Below, one piece after another: positions 20,781-33,417 of a stretch of DNA of 64,000 bases. This DNA comes from Epinephelus fuscoguttatus (Eukaryota > Chordata > Actinopteri > Perciformes > Serranidae). The notes beneath the pieces are model-generated. The model was given only the letters and a program-made list of their open reading frames with translations, did no database searches and had not been told where the DNA came from. Position 1 is the first letter of the stretch, and the number at the start of each line of letters is the position of its first letter. The stretch spans positions 18,415,379 through 18,479,378 of the forward strand of contig NC_064771.1 of NCBI RefSeq assembly GCF_011397635.1. The letters are read 5' to 3'. A program made the translations under genes and the position numbers.

Positions 20781-23404
20781 TCCTGATTAAACTGAGCGGA
20801 GAGATCCTGCACTCACTCCTAATGTCATGTTTGTTAGACACAAGACAGGTAAGTAGATCTAACACCAGTCTTTAAATGAAAAAGTGAATGGTGAAAGAGG
20901 TCTTGGAGATGATGAGTAGTAGTTCCAGCATAGGGGGGTTGGTGTCTTGTCCGGGGGTGGATGATCTTGACAGAAAAGGTGATGAGTGATGGCTGGCTGA
21001 CTGCTTGGCAGACACGGAGAGGTGGCTGGCAGACTGGCAGGGGGGCAGGCAAGTGCAGACAAAACTAAAACACACCAAGCACACTTCACTTACACAAAGA
21101 TAAAAAAAAATAGGTGTAGCCCTGTACAAAAATCATATAAGTTACAGAGCATAAAAAAATAAACAGTATAATTAACAGTATAATAACATGCTGTGTTAAA
21201 TAGAGTTCATAAATAAATAGAGTTCATAATAGTTAAAATATGGTTAAAATGTGTGCTGGTTAAAAGCATAAATATAATATGTACCGTTTAATAAATAAGA
21301 CTATTTACAGTTAAAAGATAAATTCATATAAGGGTCTTTAAGTTCATTAAGTCTGTAAAATATCTGTGATCCGAGAGAAAAGGAGAGAGGAAGAAGCCGT
21401 GTTCATACGTGTAACCTAACCTGTTACCTGTCACATGTCAATCATTTCATTCCTGTTTTGTTTTTGGATGTGTTAAGACCTCACGAGCCAATCAGAGTAA
21501 AGTCACTGTAAGGGGCGGGACTAGTGGCACAGGTTAGTGTGGGGAGTAGCGAGCACGCATGAGGAGAGAAACGGACGCTATCGACCAGAGAGGTAAGAGA
21601 GGAGGCATTGTGGTGTGGGGAGCATTTAAGTTTTATCGTGGAGGTCGACTGCTCGTGGTCCTGATATAACCTTCTGTGTGACCTTCAAGAGGTGAATATG
21701 ATATGTATGCCTGTATTTTGTGCTATATCTAACTGTTAAAGTGTGAAGAGATGGGATGTACAACGAGTTTAGCGACATGCTAACTAGTGGTAGCATTCGG
21801 TGCTAATCTGCCTGAATATCGTAGCTTTAGCATTGTGATATTTCTGCAGCTAAAGAAAAGCTAATGCTAATTCGACATGAGATAGCGTTTGATATTGTGG
21901 CTCAATTCGGATAATATGCTTTAAGGAGACGGACGTTGGAGGGAGAGAGACGGGTTTCCAACCAGTGGCCCTGCTGTTCTGCCGTGTCCTGTCCTGCTGT
22001 GCTATGTTTTTCCTGGTGACTTCGCTACCGCCATTGCCCGCGTGTGTGTTTGGATTGTGACTGCCACCGCCATTGCCATTGTCATCATGAGACTTTCACC
22101 CCCATTCCCCTTTCTACCCCTACTAATAAGACTCTGGATTCGTGAGTACTAACATACACATGCACGTGTTTTTATTTTGTGCTCAGCTCTGAGTGAAGCG
22201 GCCATTACAGTTTTCAGGCCCCACTGCACACAAGCTTCAATAAACAGGCCTGCAACGGGTTAAAATCTCATTTAGCGTGTGTTTCATATGAATGTGTGGG
22301 TCCACAGGTAAACTATTGACTTTTGAGTTGTTGTAAATTAAAGAATACTGTTTTGAAGGTAACTTAAAGATTCTGAAAGTGATTAAATATTATTTAAATT
22401 CAAGTATAAAAAAGAAACAAAAGGTTTTCTTTTGGAGAGTAAAGAGGGTTTTGCTTGTAACAAGTGTATTAAAAAGGTACTGAAGGTATTTTAATTTAAG
22501 AGTATCTAACTAAAAGGGTTTTCTTTTAAGTTAAAGGAACAGTGTAAAACCAAAAGGGAAACTGAAGTTTATTTTGAAAATCTCTGTATTCATCCCTTGA
22601 ATAATTCTGCGCATTTTACTTTTATTTTATGCTAAAATACATTCAACTCTTATTTCATTTTGTGTGAATAAATATCTGTGAAGGAATTTTTGCATTTAAA
22701 GTACAGTTGTGGTGGTCATTATTACAATAGCAGACATTATTAAGGGTACACGTTCTTAAAAAGTAACATATAAAAAAAGTTGTATTTTCCTACAACGAGC
22801 CCAGGCCCAGTCCCATTGTATTAACCACTCTAGCTTTATTTTTAAGTACATGGGACCTGGGTTACATAGGTATAAGCTCAAACACACTCATAGGCTGAGT
22901 CACTGCGGAGGAGGAGTTGTGACGCCTGAACGTGTGGGGAGTAAAAAGTAGGACTTTGAGTGTGCTGTTATTGAAATGCTGCCTCCATTTTTAAGGCCTT
23001 CACATACTCTGCAAGAATAGAGAAATTTGTTCTGTCTCACAAGGCTGAGAGAAAAGAATGACATCAGTTTTTTCTTGCAGCCCTGGTTTCAAGCCCTTGC
23101 TGCCTTGGTTTCAGGCAGTTGAGCTGCTTTCTTTTGTTGGCTTAGAAAAGGTTTAACCTGTTTTGTAAGTATTATTGCAGCTCTTGAATTTCAGAGATTA
23201 GCTAACATGCTAATGTTAGCAAGCCTTCATTTGTTTCAGGATCATGCCTGGCTGCAGATGGAAACCATTCTAAACACACATTATGGTACATTTGCAAAGA
23301 ACACTTTTCTTGCGGTGGCCTTTCTAAAATGAGCAGTGGTGAAGGTTACAATATTCTGTTATGATCAAGGAGTTGATAAGCAGCCAGCATTACCTAGCTA
23401 GTGC
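20781..23404. other. Non-coding A/T-rich stretch, unclassified
   Basis: No exon set or element with ends is recognisable. Bases 21,515-21,600 hold a GGGGCGGGAC GC-box and, after GCATGAGGAGAGAAACG, a good donor (GAGAGGTAAGAG), so a transcribed 5' exon is possible. CTTCAATAAACAG at about 22,227 would be a polyadenylation signal. Bases 22,935-22,985 weakly match the 17,640 repeat. Confidence 0.35.
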
Positions 23405-25152
23405 CAATGTTGGGCTTGTTGCTCTAAAAAATGTAATATATTACTTATTACTCCCTGCCAACAGTAATTCATTACCCTACTTGTTATATTACTCTTCCGT
23501 TACACCTCATAAAATTGCATATCTCCCCAAAATTCAGATGTGTGCCTCTGTGTGAATGTATATAGCTAAGGCTCGATAGCTTTTTTTTTCCACCTGGCGG
23601 TCTTCAGTTGCCTGTGACCGCTATTTTCCCAAGGCTCTGCCCGAAAAACGGAGAGTCACTCTCGTGGAGCAACATTTCATCCACAACATATCCAGCCACG
23701 AGTTCCTTACATATTTGTAGCTGCAGCTCTCCGCGATTAAAATCCAGTTTTGGTTGTTTACCCAGTGTAGGGCTACAGCCAATCTCTGTGACTGCAGAGG
23801 GTTCATTTTTGGTTGGGTGTATTTACTCGAGCTTCACAGTTCATGCTATTGGTCACAATAGCCAAGGTGTTTGAGGCTGTGTTTTTTGCAGTGGAAAGAG
23901 TTTTGGTCCGACTACCTGCAGCAGCAACGGTGTTCTTGTCATCTTTCCTCCCGACAAAATCAAAGTGGTGGAAATATTTCCAACCGCTAATGTAAGCGTT
24001 TCCAACTAGCTTGCTGCTATGTGGCGTGCCTGCAAGATGTGATGTGTGAACAAAAGTAACGTTGTTATGAGTTGTTTGGTTTAGGTAGGCTGACCAAACG
24101 TCCTCTTTTGCCCGGACGTGTCCACTTTTCACGTCCTGTTGTCCGAGGCGTCCAGGGGGGTGTTTATAAATTGATGATATTGTCCGGTTGTCCTTGTGTG
24201 TGTGTGTTTGTGTTAGAGTGCGGCACGGGCCGTATATTTCTGTCTGAACCCGACAGTCATTCTGTTTTGTTATGTCCAAAACTGAACCGAGCCCGACATT
24301 ATTTAATGACCAAAGCACTGAGTTTGTGTCACACAGTTGTTAGGGTTACAGGCTATTTAACAGGCCGGGCATGCACCATGGGTGCTCTGCGGAGAGGGAG
24401 ACCTCCGTGTTTGAGACGGGAGCGGGTGGCGGGAGGTCCGAGGCTTCCAGCGAGGGGAGAGGGAGAAATATAACAAAATAAGATAAAATAGGAAAAACCT
24501 GTCTCGCTCTTTTATTTTATTTTCAGCGTTTAATCAAGGCGGAGGCTGGCAGTGGCAGGTCCGAGACTTCCAGCGAGGGGAGAGGTAGAAACAAACAGCC
24601 AATGTGTGTGTGTGTGTGTGTGTGTTATGTTGTCACGTAAATAACAGTCCCCAAGCAATAAACAGGACAGACAATAGGATTTTATTTATTTTTACAGTAT
24701 ATGTTCACTGAGAGCTGACCGAATCCGACCCGAGCCCGAATACAATTTATACATTTTTGACCGAACCCGGCCCGACCCGTCGGGACCCATCAGGCTCGGA
24801 TCGGATAGCCACACTCTAGTGTGTGTATGTGTCCCTAATCTATAGGGGCCTATCTGAATTTCTGTCTTTGAAAGATATTATTTTGTAATTAAACTGAATT
24901 TTCTATCCATATATATAAATTTTAAATATATTAAAATTATAAGGCATCTTTGAGTAAGCTGCAAGTATCATTTAAGTAGGCTATCTCGTGGCCGGGCTGA
25001 GTGTCCTTTTTTGGAAATCAAAATATGGTCACCTTAGTTTAGGTGTAACTGTATTATTATTGAAATGTTATTAGTAATTAGTTACACTACTCATTACTGG
25101 AAAAAGTAATATCACTGTAATGCGTTACTAGTAACGCACTTGCCCAACACTG
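23405..25152. mobile_element. Composite hAT-like element with nested insertion
   Basis: The left end CAATGTTGGGCTTGTTGCTC with AATGTAATATATTACT and the right end ACTAGTAACGCACTTGCCCA followed by ACACTG form the inverted ends of a widespread fish hAT repeat of the CAGTGTTGGGC type. A second element (24,087-25,036) is inserted inside. No target duplication is clear. Confidence 0.55.
24087..25036. mobile_element. About 950-bp hAT-type element, inverted relative to 49,007-49,927
   Basis: Begins AGGCTGACCAAACGTCCTC and ends GGAAATCAAAATATGGTCAC followed by CTTA. GTTTAGGT lies on both sides (24,079-24,086 and 25,037-25,044), an 8-bp duplication. The same element occurs in the opposite orientation at 49,007-49,927. 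It contains a (TG)n tract at about 24,604-24,624 and GGCCCGACCC-type G/C blocks. Non-coding. Confidence 0.75.
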
Positions 25153-26008
25153 TGGGCATGTGTTACCGTATGTTACCATTTTGGATTAGGTTTAATTCTT
25201 GGTCCTGATTTGTGTAAGTCTGTTTGACATTGCTGGTATATTACAGGTAATATGACACTGATTAGAAACTCGATCAGTCTATTGGTACATGTATTAATCA
25301 CAGATAATAGCGTATGCAATCAATACCATTTATTTCACCTTGCTGTGCCCCAAGAGTTAAGTGATTTCCACATCTCCATCGTGGGACAGTAAATGCAGCT
25401 CTTGAGTTTAACGTTTAAATCTGCTGCATCAAGTAAATTCAGCACATTCACCTATGAGTTCACATCATTAGTAATATGAATGCAAGCACTCTTCTCTCGC
25501 CTTAAATAGAAGCAACAGTGTCGCTTCTTACTGTATTGCTTTTTAATATTCTTCAAAGGCAGAAGTAAGCGGCACATGATTGATCAATTTTAAGTGTCAG
25601 ATGTGCTGAACGTGTCATTTGACTTGTTTACGAGCGTGCACAGAGCCTGAAGCAGAAAGCCTGGGTTAACAGAGCAAGTTCAGAACCACCTTCATGGGAC
25701 CCGCAATCTGTGACTGAAGGCTTTAGGGTTTTTCAAGTCAGCTCAGAAAAAGAGAGCCTTGCTCTATTGATCTGGTTTCATGGTACAGCCCTCAGGCTTT
25801 TTCCTTTTGATGACTGCCAATAAGCCAGAGCCCTAACCAGCTAATTAACAGGTCTGAGAACATGTTAAAGGTTGTCCAAGAGCTCAAATGGGGTGGCCAA
25901 ACCTTTGCATGGTGCTCCTTTCCATGCTCACTGAACTATTAACAGTAAAAAAAAATTGACCAGACGTGCCCAGTCTTTTGCATGCCACTCTCACAGTCAA
26001 GATGGCCA

Positions 26009-26014
26009 TTTATT
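26009..26014 (-). terminator. Candidate polyadenylation signal, protease copy A
   Basis: The complement of TTTATT gives AATAAA about 590 bp beyond the stop codon of copy A. Copy B has the same motif near 40,890. It is a candidate only. Confidence 0.3.
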
Positions 26015-26605
26015 GATCTCATATTGTCTCTAACGAAGGCCAAAATGTGCACAGCAACAAACTAGTCAAGGCTTGTTGTTTATAGTCGAGCCCATTTCTA
26101 GAAAACATGCAGCCTCTGCTGGCTGGTTAAGAGGAATGAAGAGTCGGCAGTCAATGACGGTATAAAACAGTCAATAAAATGTATTTTTAAATAATTATGA
26201 ATCACTGCACCCACGAGCAGAGGTCCTTCAGCATACAGTCATAAATGTGCACACAAAAAAAAATACACTGATTAGTCCAGTAGTTTGTGAGATTAGCTGC
26301 AGATAACAGGAACACACAAACACATACGAAACACATGATCCCCTCCAGGCCGACATGGGGCTGAGATGATGAAGTTTGTGTTACATTAGAATGAGCCAAT
26401 AAAAAAAATTAAGTGCAATGCAAAATATGTTTCAACAAAGACAAACTTATGCTCCAAAACAACAGTGTTGTGAGACTTTGACAACATAAACTCGGTTACA
26501 GTTATCATGATGTTAGACATAGGTGTATGCTTTGTACAATTATTTAAAAGACGAACATAACCCAATGGAGGAAGAAGAAATTTAGAAAACAGTGCAAAAC
26601 TGCTA

Positions 26606-27043
<438 letters not shown>

Positions 27044-27611
27044 TTAATTAACACTGCTGGTAAAATACACAGAATAAGGCTGGAGTAGTTTTGCCTCAGT
27101 GCAAAGTGCATTCTGACTAATAACATTTTGATAGCAGAATATAAAAGTTTGCATTATGGTGCTGAAATAGGTACAGAGTGGTGTAAGATGAGAGGGAAGA
27201 CAGCTACTAAAGATGTTACATAATGCATTATTATTCTTACTTGACACACTCCTTTGTTTTGTTTCCCTGCACAAATCATTGCGTCAGTGATGTTTAGAAA
27301 TGGTAGGAAGAGGCAACTGCACTGATTTTCTCCCACGAGAGGAACCTCAACCTCCTGCAGTGAGTCAAAGGCTACAAAGGGCTCTGTGGGAGAGAGACAA
27401 TGAAATCAGAGGACATGGTGTTTATTTTCCCTGTTTTACACAGTTTTAAGGATATTTCATTTCAGTAGTGGTGGTGATGACTTCTTTTCCTCCATAAATT
27501 AAGCTTGTTGATGTCTGCCTCTATGTGTCAGCCCTGTGGTCTGCTGACCTGTCCAAGATGTGTCCCACCTGTTGCCCAATGTTAGCTGTACAGGCTATAG
27601 CACCCCTGTAC

Positions 27612-28290
27612 CATTCATCCCATTTTCATCCAGGGCTGGGTCGCAGGGGCACCAGGCCAAGCAAAGCATGCCAGACGTCCCTCTCCCCAGCAACGCTTTC
27701 TAGCTCCTCCTGGAGAACCCCAAGCTGTTCCCAGGCCAAATGAGATATGTAATCCCTCCAGCGTGTTCTGCATCTGCCCCGGGGCCTCCTACCAGTGGGA
27801 CGTGCCTGGAACACCTCTAACGGGAGGCGCCCAGGAGGCATCCTGATCAGATGCCCGAACCACTTCAACTGACCCTTTTCGACACAAAGGAGCAGTGGCT
27901 CTACTCTGAGCTCCCTCCGGATGTTTGCGCTCCTTACCCTGTCTCTAAAGCTGAGCCCAGCCACCCCATGGAGAAAACTCATTTTGGCTGCTTGTATCCA
28001 CAGTCTCATTCTTTGGTCACTACCCAGAGCTCATGACCATAGATGAGGGTTGGTAGATGGACCGGTTAATCAAAAGCTTTGCCTTCCGGCTCAGCTCCCT
28101 CTTCAGCACGACGGTCCGGTGCAGCGCCCGCATCACTGCAGAGGCCACAATAAACCGCCAATTCATCTCACGCTCCAGTCTATCCTCACTCATGAACAAA
28201 ACCCTGAGATAATTGAACTCCTTTGCTTGAGGCAATAACTCTCTCCCAACCCAGAGGGGACAATCCACCGGTTTCCGGCAGAGAACCCCT
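27612..28290 (-). mobile_element. Rex3/RTE-like LINE 3' part in intron 4 of copy A
   Basis: Read on the minus strand it encodes the RTE-type ORF end: KEFNYLRVLFMSEDRLERE, AKLLINRSIYQPS, then [60 protein letters not shown] and [20 protein letters not shown]. The segments lie in different frames owing to indels, so it is inactive. It runs opposite to the copies at 32,112 and 45,999. In copy B only the 3' half remains (42,479-42,860). Confidence 0.8.
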
Positions 28291-28741
28291 GTACCATGAC
28301 CATCAATTTGTGACAGTGCACCTTGTAACTGTCAGGAAAAAAGACTAGAGTGTCCAGCCATGCTAGAGGCTCTGTAAGGTGTACGAGGGGCTAAATGCCA
28401 GTGTCAATATGCTAGCCTGCTCACAATGACAATGCCAACATGTTGATTATAGATAAATAATATTACCTAGACACCAGATCCCAAGATGGCGCCTTTTCTT
28501 TCCAATGGAGTTGTGCGCAATAGTGTTTCTCCTGCTGGCCCCGCCTGTAAGTTCCCACTGGGCTCATAGACTTTACATTGTGATGATGTCACAGATTTTT
28601 AAATTGCTTTTCTTGGCTGAAGGAAAGTTTTACAAATATAAACCTCGATTGATAAAAAATAAAATCCATAACAGAAAGAGTCACAGTTGCCCTTGTTTTC
28701 AGTTCAAGGTGTCCTGTCAACAGTTTTGCAGACACATCTTA

Positions 28742-29070
28742 GGGCGCATTCACACCAGGATAGTCTGGGGAACTCGGTTCAATTGGGTGTGGAATGCCGA
28801 AAAATTTCACACCTTCATTTGGTTCGGTTCACTTTCACACTGAACTTTTTAAAGCGGTCCATTTGCATTTCCCACTGTAAGCACACCACACCAGGGTTCA
28901 CTTGTAAGTGAACCGAAACCTCCAGTTTTCAAGTGGACCAGGGTTTGCTCATTTGGTCCACACCAGAGTTCGAAAGAGCATTCACACCACTCCAAACAAA
29001 CCGAACTATCCATGGATGCGGACCAGGATTTGTTTTAAGCGGACCAAATAGCGCCAGTGTGAATGCGTCC
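28742..29070. mobile_element. PIF/Harbinger-type MITE
   Basis: Starts GGGCGCATTCACACCAGGAT and ends GCCAGTGTGAATGCGTCC, with TTA on both sides (28,739-28,741 and 29,071-29,073). A TTA target duplication and GGGCGCATTC termini fit Harbinger-type MITEs. The interior is made of repeated CGGACC/GGTCC(A) motifs. It is absent from copy B. Confidence 0.75.
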
Positions 29071-29157
29071 TTATATAATCATCGCTGCAATACTGTGAGT
29101 GGCCGCTGGGAAAAAGTCTCTTCAAGGAAGAGCATGGTTGCCATCTTGGGTAATCAC

Positions 29158-29326
29158 CTGTGGCTGTGGCTCAGGTGGTAGAGCGGTTGTTTACTCATTA
29201 GAAGTTTAGTGGTTTGATCCCTGACCCTTGCAGTCCAGATGTCAAAGGGTCTTTAGACAAGATACTGAACCAAATTGTTCCCGAGCCATTGGTGTGAGGG
29301 TCTATGCATGGTAGCCTTGGCCAACA

Positions 29327-29357
<31 letters not shown>

Positions 29358-29402
29358 AATGGGTGAATGGTGCCTGTGTTGTAAAGGGCTTTGAGTGGTC
29401 GC
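29158..29402 (+). mobile_element. tRNA-derived SINE
   Basis: The head has an A box (TGGCTCAGGTGGTAGAGCGG at 29,167) and a B box (GGTTTGATCCC at 29,211-29,221), as in a tRNA-type RNA polymerase III promoter. The tail has a (TG)n tract and GTAAAGGGCTTTGAGTGGTC, shared by many fish SINEs. It does not fold as an intact tRNA gene. The B-unit copy (about 42,868-43,083) has lost the A box. Confidence 0.8.
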
Positions 29403-29741
29403 TCAAGCCCCTTTCCCACTGCACAAAAAAACCCACTAACATCTTGGTTTTTAATTTAATGGGAAAGGTTTTAATCAGCACACACCCAGGTCTAATTACT
29501 CTGCAGTAGTCACAGGTATTTATGGCCTCCAGCTCCAATTGGCATTGGTGGGAAGACAATACATTAAGCTCCTTTACCGGCGAGATGCAATGACAGGCTG
29601 TCACAAAATACCGTCCATCTCCGACCAACCAGCACTCAAACACCATTCACATTAAGTCTGCACTGAGTTTGAAAGAGAGACTGAATAAGTATATTAAAAG
29701 AAGTAACCACCGTTAAGTTTTTACTGACCTGTTCTCCGGCC

Positions 29742-29742
29742 T

Positions 29743-29778
<36 letters not shown>
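29742..29778. repeat. (CA)n microsatellite, length differs between units
   Basis: A long CA run in copy A; the same place in copy B (43,424-43,437) has only a short ACACACACATA tract. Confidence 0.9.
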
Positions 29779-30453
29779 GCAAGGCACACTGGTCTGCTGC
29801 AGAGCCATGTACACAGCTCTGGTCATCTAGCAATAGGAAAGGAGTCTATAGCCTATTTCTAGCGGGTTGAGCAGTGTGTAAAAATAAAACTGCATACACA
29901 GGCTAATTCTGGTGGAAAAGGGTATAAGACTAGAAAAGCAATATATAAATGCAGTCACAGCATGCCAGTACTCACCATCCGCTCCTAGTCTGCCCCAGCC
30001 AGTGGCCCAGCAGGGGGTGGAGTTATGAAACTGGCTGGAGTTACTTGCCAAGCAGACAGGTCTGATGTAGTCAGTGAAATTGAGAGGGCTGCTGAGCTTC
30101 ATCAGGGCAATGTCATTGTTTAACAGCGGGTTGTTGTAGTCAGGATGGACGATAATCTGGGAAATAGTGCTGTTCACCTCGTTAACATTAGGGCCAGACT
30201 GAGTCTCTCGTCCAAAGTAGAGTGTCCAATTACCAGTTGACTTTCTGGATAAAAGAATAAATAAAGACTTATAATAGAAAACGTATTAGATATGAACAAA
30301 TGTATGATTCCTCTTCCTTAATGGTGTGATCATACATGATTCTTTATGACTGGTAAATACTTTATGAAGCTGAGCAACTGTGACAGGCCTCTGATCTGAT
30401 CTGGTACAGAGTGTGATAAGGTAACAGATGCAGGTGCTATAAGTTTCTCTTAC

Positions 30454-30620
30454 GTTACGATACAGTGGGCTGCAGTGAGCACCCACTGGTCACTGATGAG
30501 GGTCCCTCCACAGATGTGAGACCAGAGGCTTTAAGTGCAAGCTGACCTGCCAGGGCCATGATCCAGCTGTGGCGTTCTCACCGCCCACTATCCTTGTGTT
30601 GAGAGGTGCCATCCCACAAT
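30454..30620 (-). pseudogene. Copy A exon 3 with the 2-nt deletion
   Basis: Length 167 nt against 169 nt in copy B (44,116-44,284). The difference lies at about 30,521-30,524, where copy B has GACCCGCGAGG and copy A GACCAGAGG. Upstream the frame reads [20 protein letters not shown]; after the lesion it reads [11 protein letters not shown] and stops. Both splice sites are intact. Confidence 0.9.
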
Positions 30621-31744
30621 CTGACACAGCAAAATCAACAGTGAGTCAGTACATTCACAGTAAAGTGAGGCTGAATCATGTGTAGGGTTAAAAATGTATT
30701 TATAACTGTACTGGCAGTGCATCTCTGAAATATATGAAATGTGACTGTGCTTACCCTGAGCCTTTGACCCTGTAGGGAAGAGAGATTAAGAATAGTTTAA
30801 TTACATCTGCACACCTCCATGTTGTTATAACCAACGAATCTTTCCACTGATAGTAGTATTAGTAGTGAAGTAGATGTGAGTAACTACAGATACACGGTGG
30901 CACCAGAGTTCCACCTGCTTCTTCAACTCCTTCTGATGTGAATCGAATTTAATTTTGTTACAATTACTTAGTCATATCAAATGGCTTTAGATATTATCAA
31001 AGTGGCCAGAGACTCGTGCACATCAATACAGTTCGACTCCATGTGGAGCTTTTTTGAATCTCTGCCATGCAAATGAAATAAAGCTGTTCTTTAACATGGA
31101 AGATGTGTTTTACTATTACACTTCATTGTACAGTTAGATTATTCCATAAGAGTACACTTGTGCTAATGAGTTTGGCTTTAATAAATAACCACGAAAATAC
31201 ACAGATTTGTCTTTCTCGAGTAAAACTGAGAACAGTTTCCTGCAAACGGTGAATGAATGTTTTAAAATGTTACAGGGCAGTTTCATATTGGGTAATTCAT
31301 TTCAGGTGTATTTGTTTGTCATTTAGGTGTGCAGCATGGTCCATTGCAGGTTTTTTCTTTTACAGTTATGGAATGTTCAATTTCACAGTATAAACAAGGA
31401 AGTTTGACCCCTGACAGTATCGAAGGTCTGGCCTCAGACATTGTTTTGTTGCTGGAACAGGTGTGTTGACAGGTGATACTGTGAACACTACCTCAGTATT
31501 GTGCCAACCAACAGGAAGAGTACTGCTGCCAGAGTACAGTTACAGTACAATTTGGTGTCACAGGTGGAAATTTTGCACCTTTACCTGAAGTCTCCATACA
31601 TACCTCCTGGACAGTGGCACATTTGTGTTTTTGAAATTAATGTCATGATGGCCTTTGCCACAGATATTGGACCCTCTGCAGGCAATTTTATGCCTCCAGC
31701 TGGTCGGTTATCAGGTTGTTCGGGCCATTCACCCAGCAGGCCAT

Positions 31745-32111
31745 CCCATTCTCGTGACCACAATATCTCAAAGACGCCTTGAGGGATCCACTTGGACTCA
31801 TTAATGTACTGATTAGATTTTGGTAGTCAAAGGTCAAGGCCACTGTGGCCTTACATCCCTCTTGTTCTCATGAGCGTAATACTGAATTTCTTTAAATGTG
31901 GTACAAACGTTCACTTGGACTCAACAATTAACTGATAAGAATGTGGTGATCAAAGCTCAAGGTCACTGTGACCTCACAAAACCCGTTTTTGGCCAAAACT
32001 CAAGAATTCATATGCTAATTATGATAGAATTTAACAGAAATATCTAATAGGACGTAGAGATGACGTTTATCTCCCAAAGGTCAAAAGTCAGTTTCACTGT
32101 GACATCTCACT
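31745..32111. repeat. GGTCA-rich dispersed repeat, split by a LINE (left part)
   Basis: Same block order as at 7,210-7,690. The right part resumes at 32,741-32,856 after a Rex3-like LINE fragment. It contains a perfect ERE palindrome at 31,960-31,974. In unit B this left part is replaced by unrelated sequence (45,825-45,998). Confidence 0.75.
31960..31974. promoter_or_regulatory. Perfect ERE-type palindrome
   Basis: AGGTCACTGTGACCT lies about 3.2 kb downstream of exon 1 of copy A, inside intron 1. It is absent from copy B, which lost this part of the repeat. Function is inferred from motif only. Confidence 0.4.
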
Positions 32112-32740
32112 GTTCCATCCATGATCTGTCCATGTGATATTTATGGACAGGATCTCGGGGTGCAGCCAGGGGAAGGAAGGGGTCCAGTTTGAGGACCTCA
32201 GAATTGCATCTCTGCTTTTTGCAGATGATGTGGTTCTGTTGGCCTCAACACGCCATGACCTCCAGCATGCACTGGGTCAGTTCGCAGCTGAGTGTGAAGC
32301 AGTTGTGATGAGAGTCAGCACCTCCAAATCTGAGAGACCACAGATACAAGGGGCTGAAATGAGTTTCCTCTGTGGGGTGGCTGGGCTCAGCTATAGAGAT
32401 AGGGTAAGGAGCTCGGACATCTGGAGGGAGGTCCGAGTAAAGCCGCTGCTCAAAAGGGGTCAGTTGAGGTGGTTGAGCATCTGATCAGGATGCCTCTTGG
32501 GCGCCTCCCATTGGAGGTGTTTCGGGCACATTCCACTGGTAGGAGGCCCTGGGATAGACAAAGAACACACATACATATCTCGTCTGGCCAGGAAACACCT
32601 TGGGGTCCCCCAGGAGGAGCTGGAAAGCGTTGCTGGGGAGAGGGCCGTCTGGGGTGCTTTGCTTGGCTTGCTGCCCCTGTGACCCGGCCCCGGATAAGCG
32701 GATGAAAATGGAATGGATGGAGGAATCTTACTTTTCTGCA
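32112..32740 (+). mobile_element. Rex3/RTE-like LINE fragment with reverse transcriptase FADD box
   Basis: Plus strand. LFADDVVLLAS is the reverse transcriptase active-site block (YADD/FADD type), followed by GLSYRDRVRSSDIWREVRV, RGQLRW, GRLPLEVF and [18 protein letters not shown]. An internal deletion joins the FADD region to the C-terminal region. The 3' tail GGAATGGATGGAGG ends at about 32,740. It sits inside a GGTCA-rich repeat. Confidence 0.8.
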
Positions 32741-32866
32741 AAAAAACACTTTTCTGGACCTTATTTAACATATCTTAGGAACAGAAGGGAAGACATTTGG
32801 TCAAATACTGAATTGGTGACACTTATCTTGGGTGCCCACCTTGAAACTGTTGAATAAATCAGGGGT

Positions 32867-33417
32867 GTCAAACATATGGCCCGGGGGCCAGACCTGGCCC
32901 ACTTAAGGGTCCACTGGATGACTTTGCACACCTAATATTGATGTGCTTGTGAAGACTAAGGGGTGTCAGGTTTCAGGAGCAAGTTAAACAACACGGAGAC
33001 TGTCTCACGGCATGCTTTCATTCATTGTGCACTCTATATAAACTGCATGGATGTGTGACGTGCACTGAATAAAGCCAGTTATGAGGAGAAAGTGTCAGCC
33101 TCGATTCATGTCATTTCATCTCATCCAATTCTCCAAACATATTGACTGACCCAATGAGTGAGTGAGTCCACTTATATTGTCATGTTGGCCCTTGGGAATG
33201 AGGAGGCTGATTATGATTTTTTTTAATCTAGTTTGTCTGTTATGTGTCACACTGGCATGCTGCCAGGTATGTGTGCCACATCACCATTTCTTAATTTCAT
33301 TCATTGTTTGTGATGCACGATTCTGATCACTGATCTCCTGTGTTCTTTGTTCAGCGAATGTTGATTGCACAACTTGTTTCCAGTCTTTCAACATTGTACT
33401 GCAACCATTGTTTACCA
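32867..33417. mobile_element. hAT-like element, internally deleted copy
   Basis: Starts CAGGGGTGTCAAACATATGG then CCCGGGGGCC, the characteristic end of a fish hAT family. Compared with unit B (46,357 to about 48,350), the right 1.2 kb or more is missing, with the join at about 33,417. Confidence 0.65.

Noticed and set aside
24072-24473. Open frame of 133 codons on the plus strand, with a 171-codon frame opposite at 23,803-24,318
   Set aside because: Both lie inside hAT-type elements and the same frame recurs broken in the inverted copy at 49,559-49,843. No protein family or splice structure.
29158-29230. Possible tRNA gene (A and B boxes present)
   Set aside because: It lacks a proper anticodon arm and acceptor pairing and continues into a SINE tail with (TG)n, so it is a tRNA-derived SINE.
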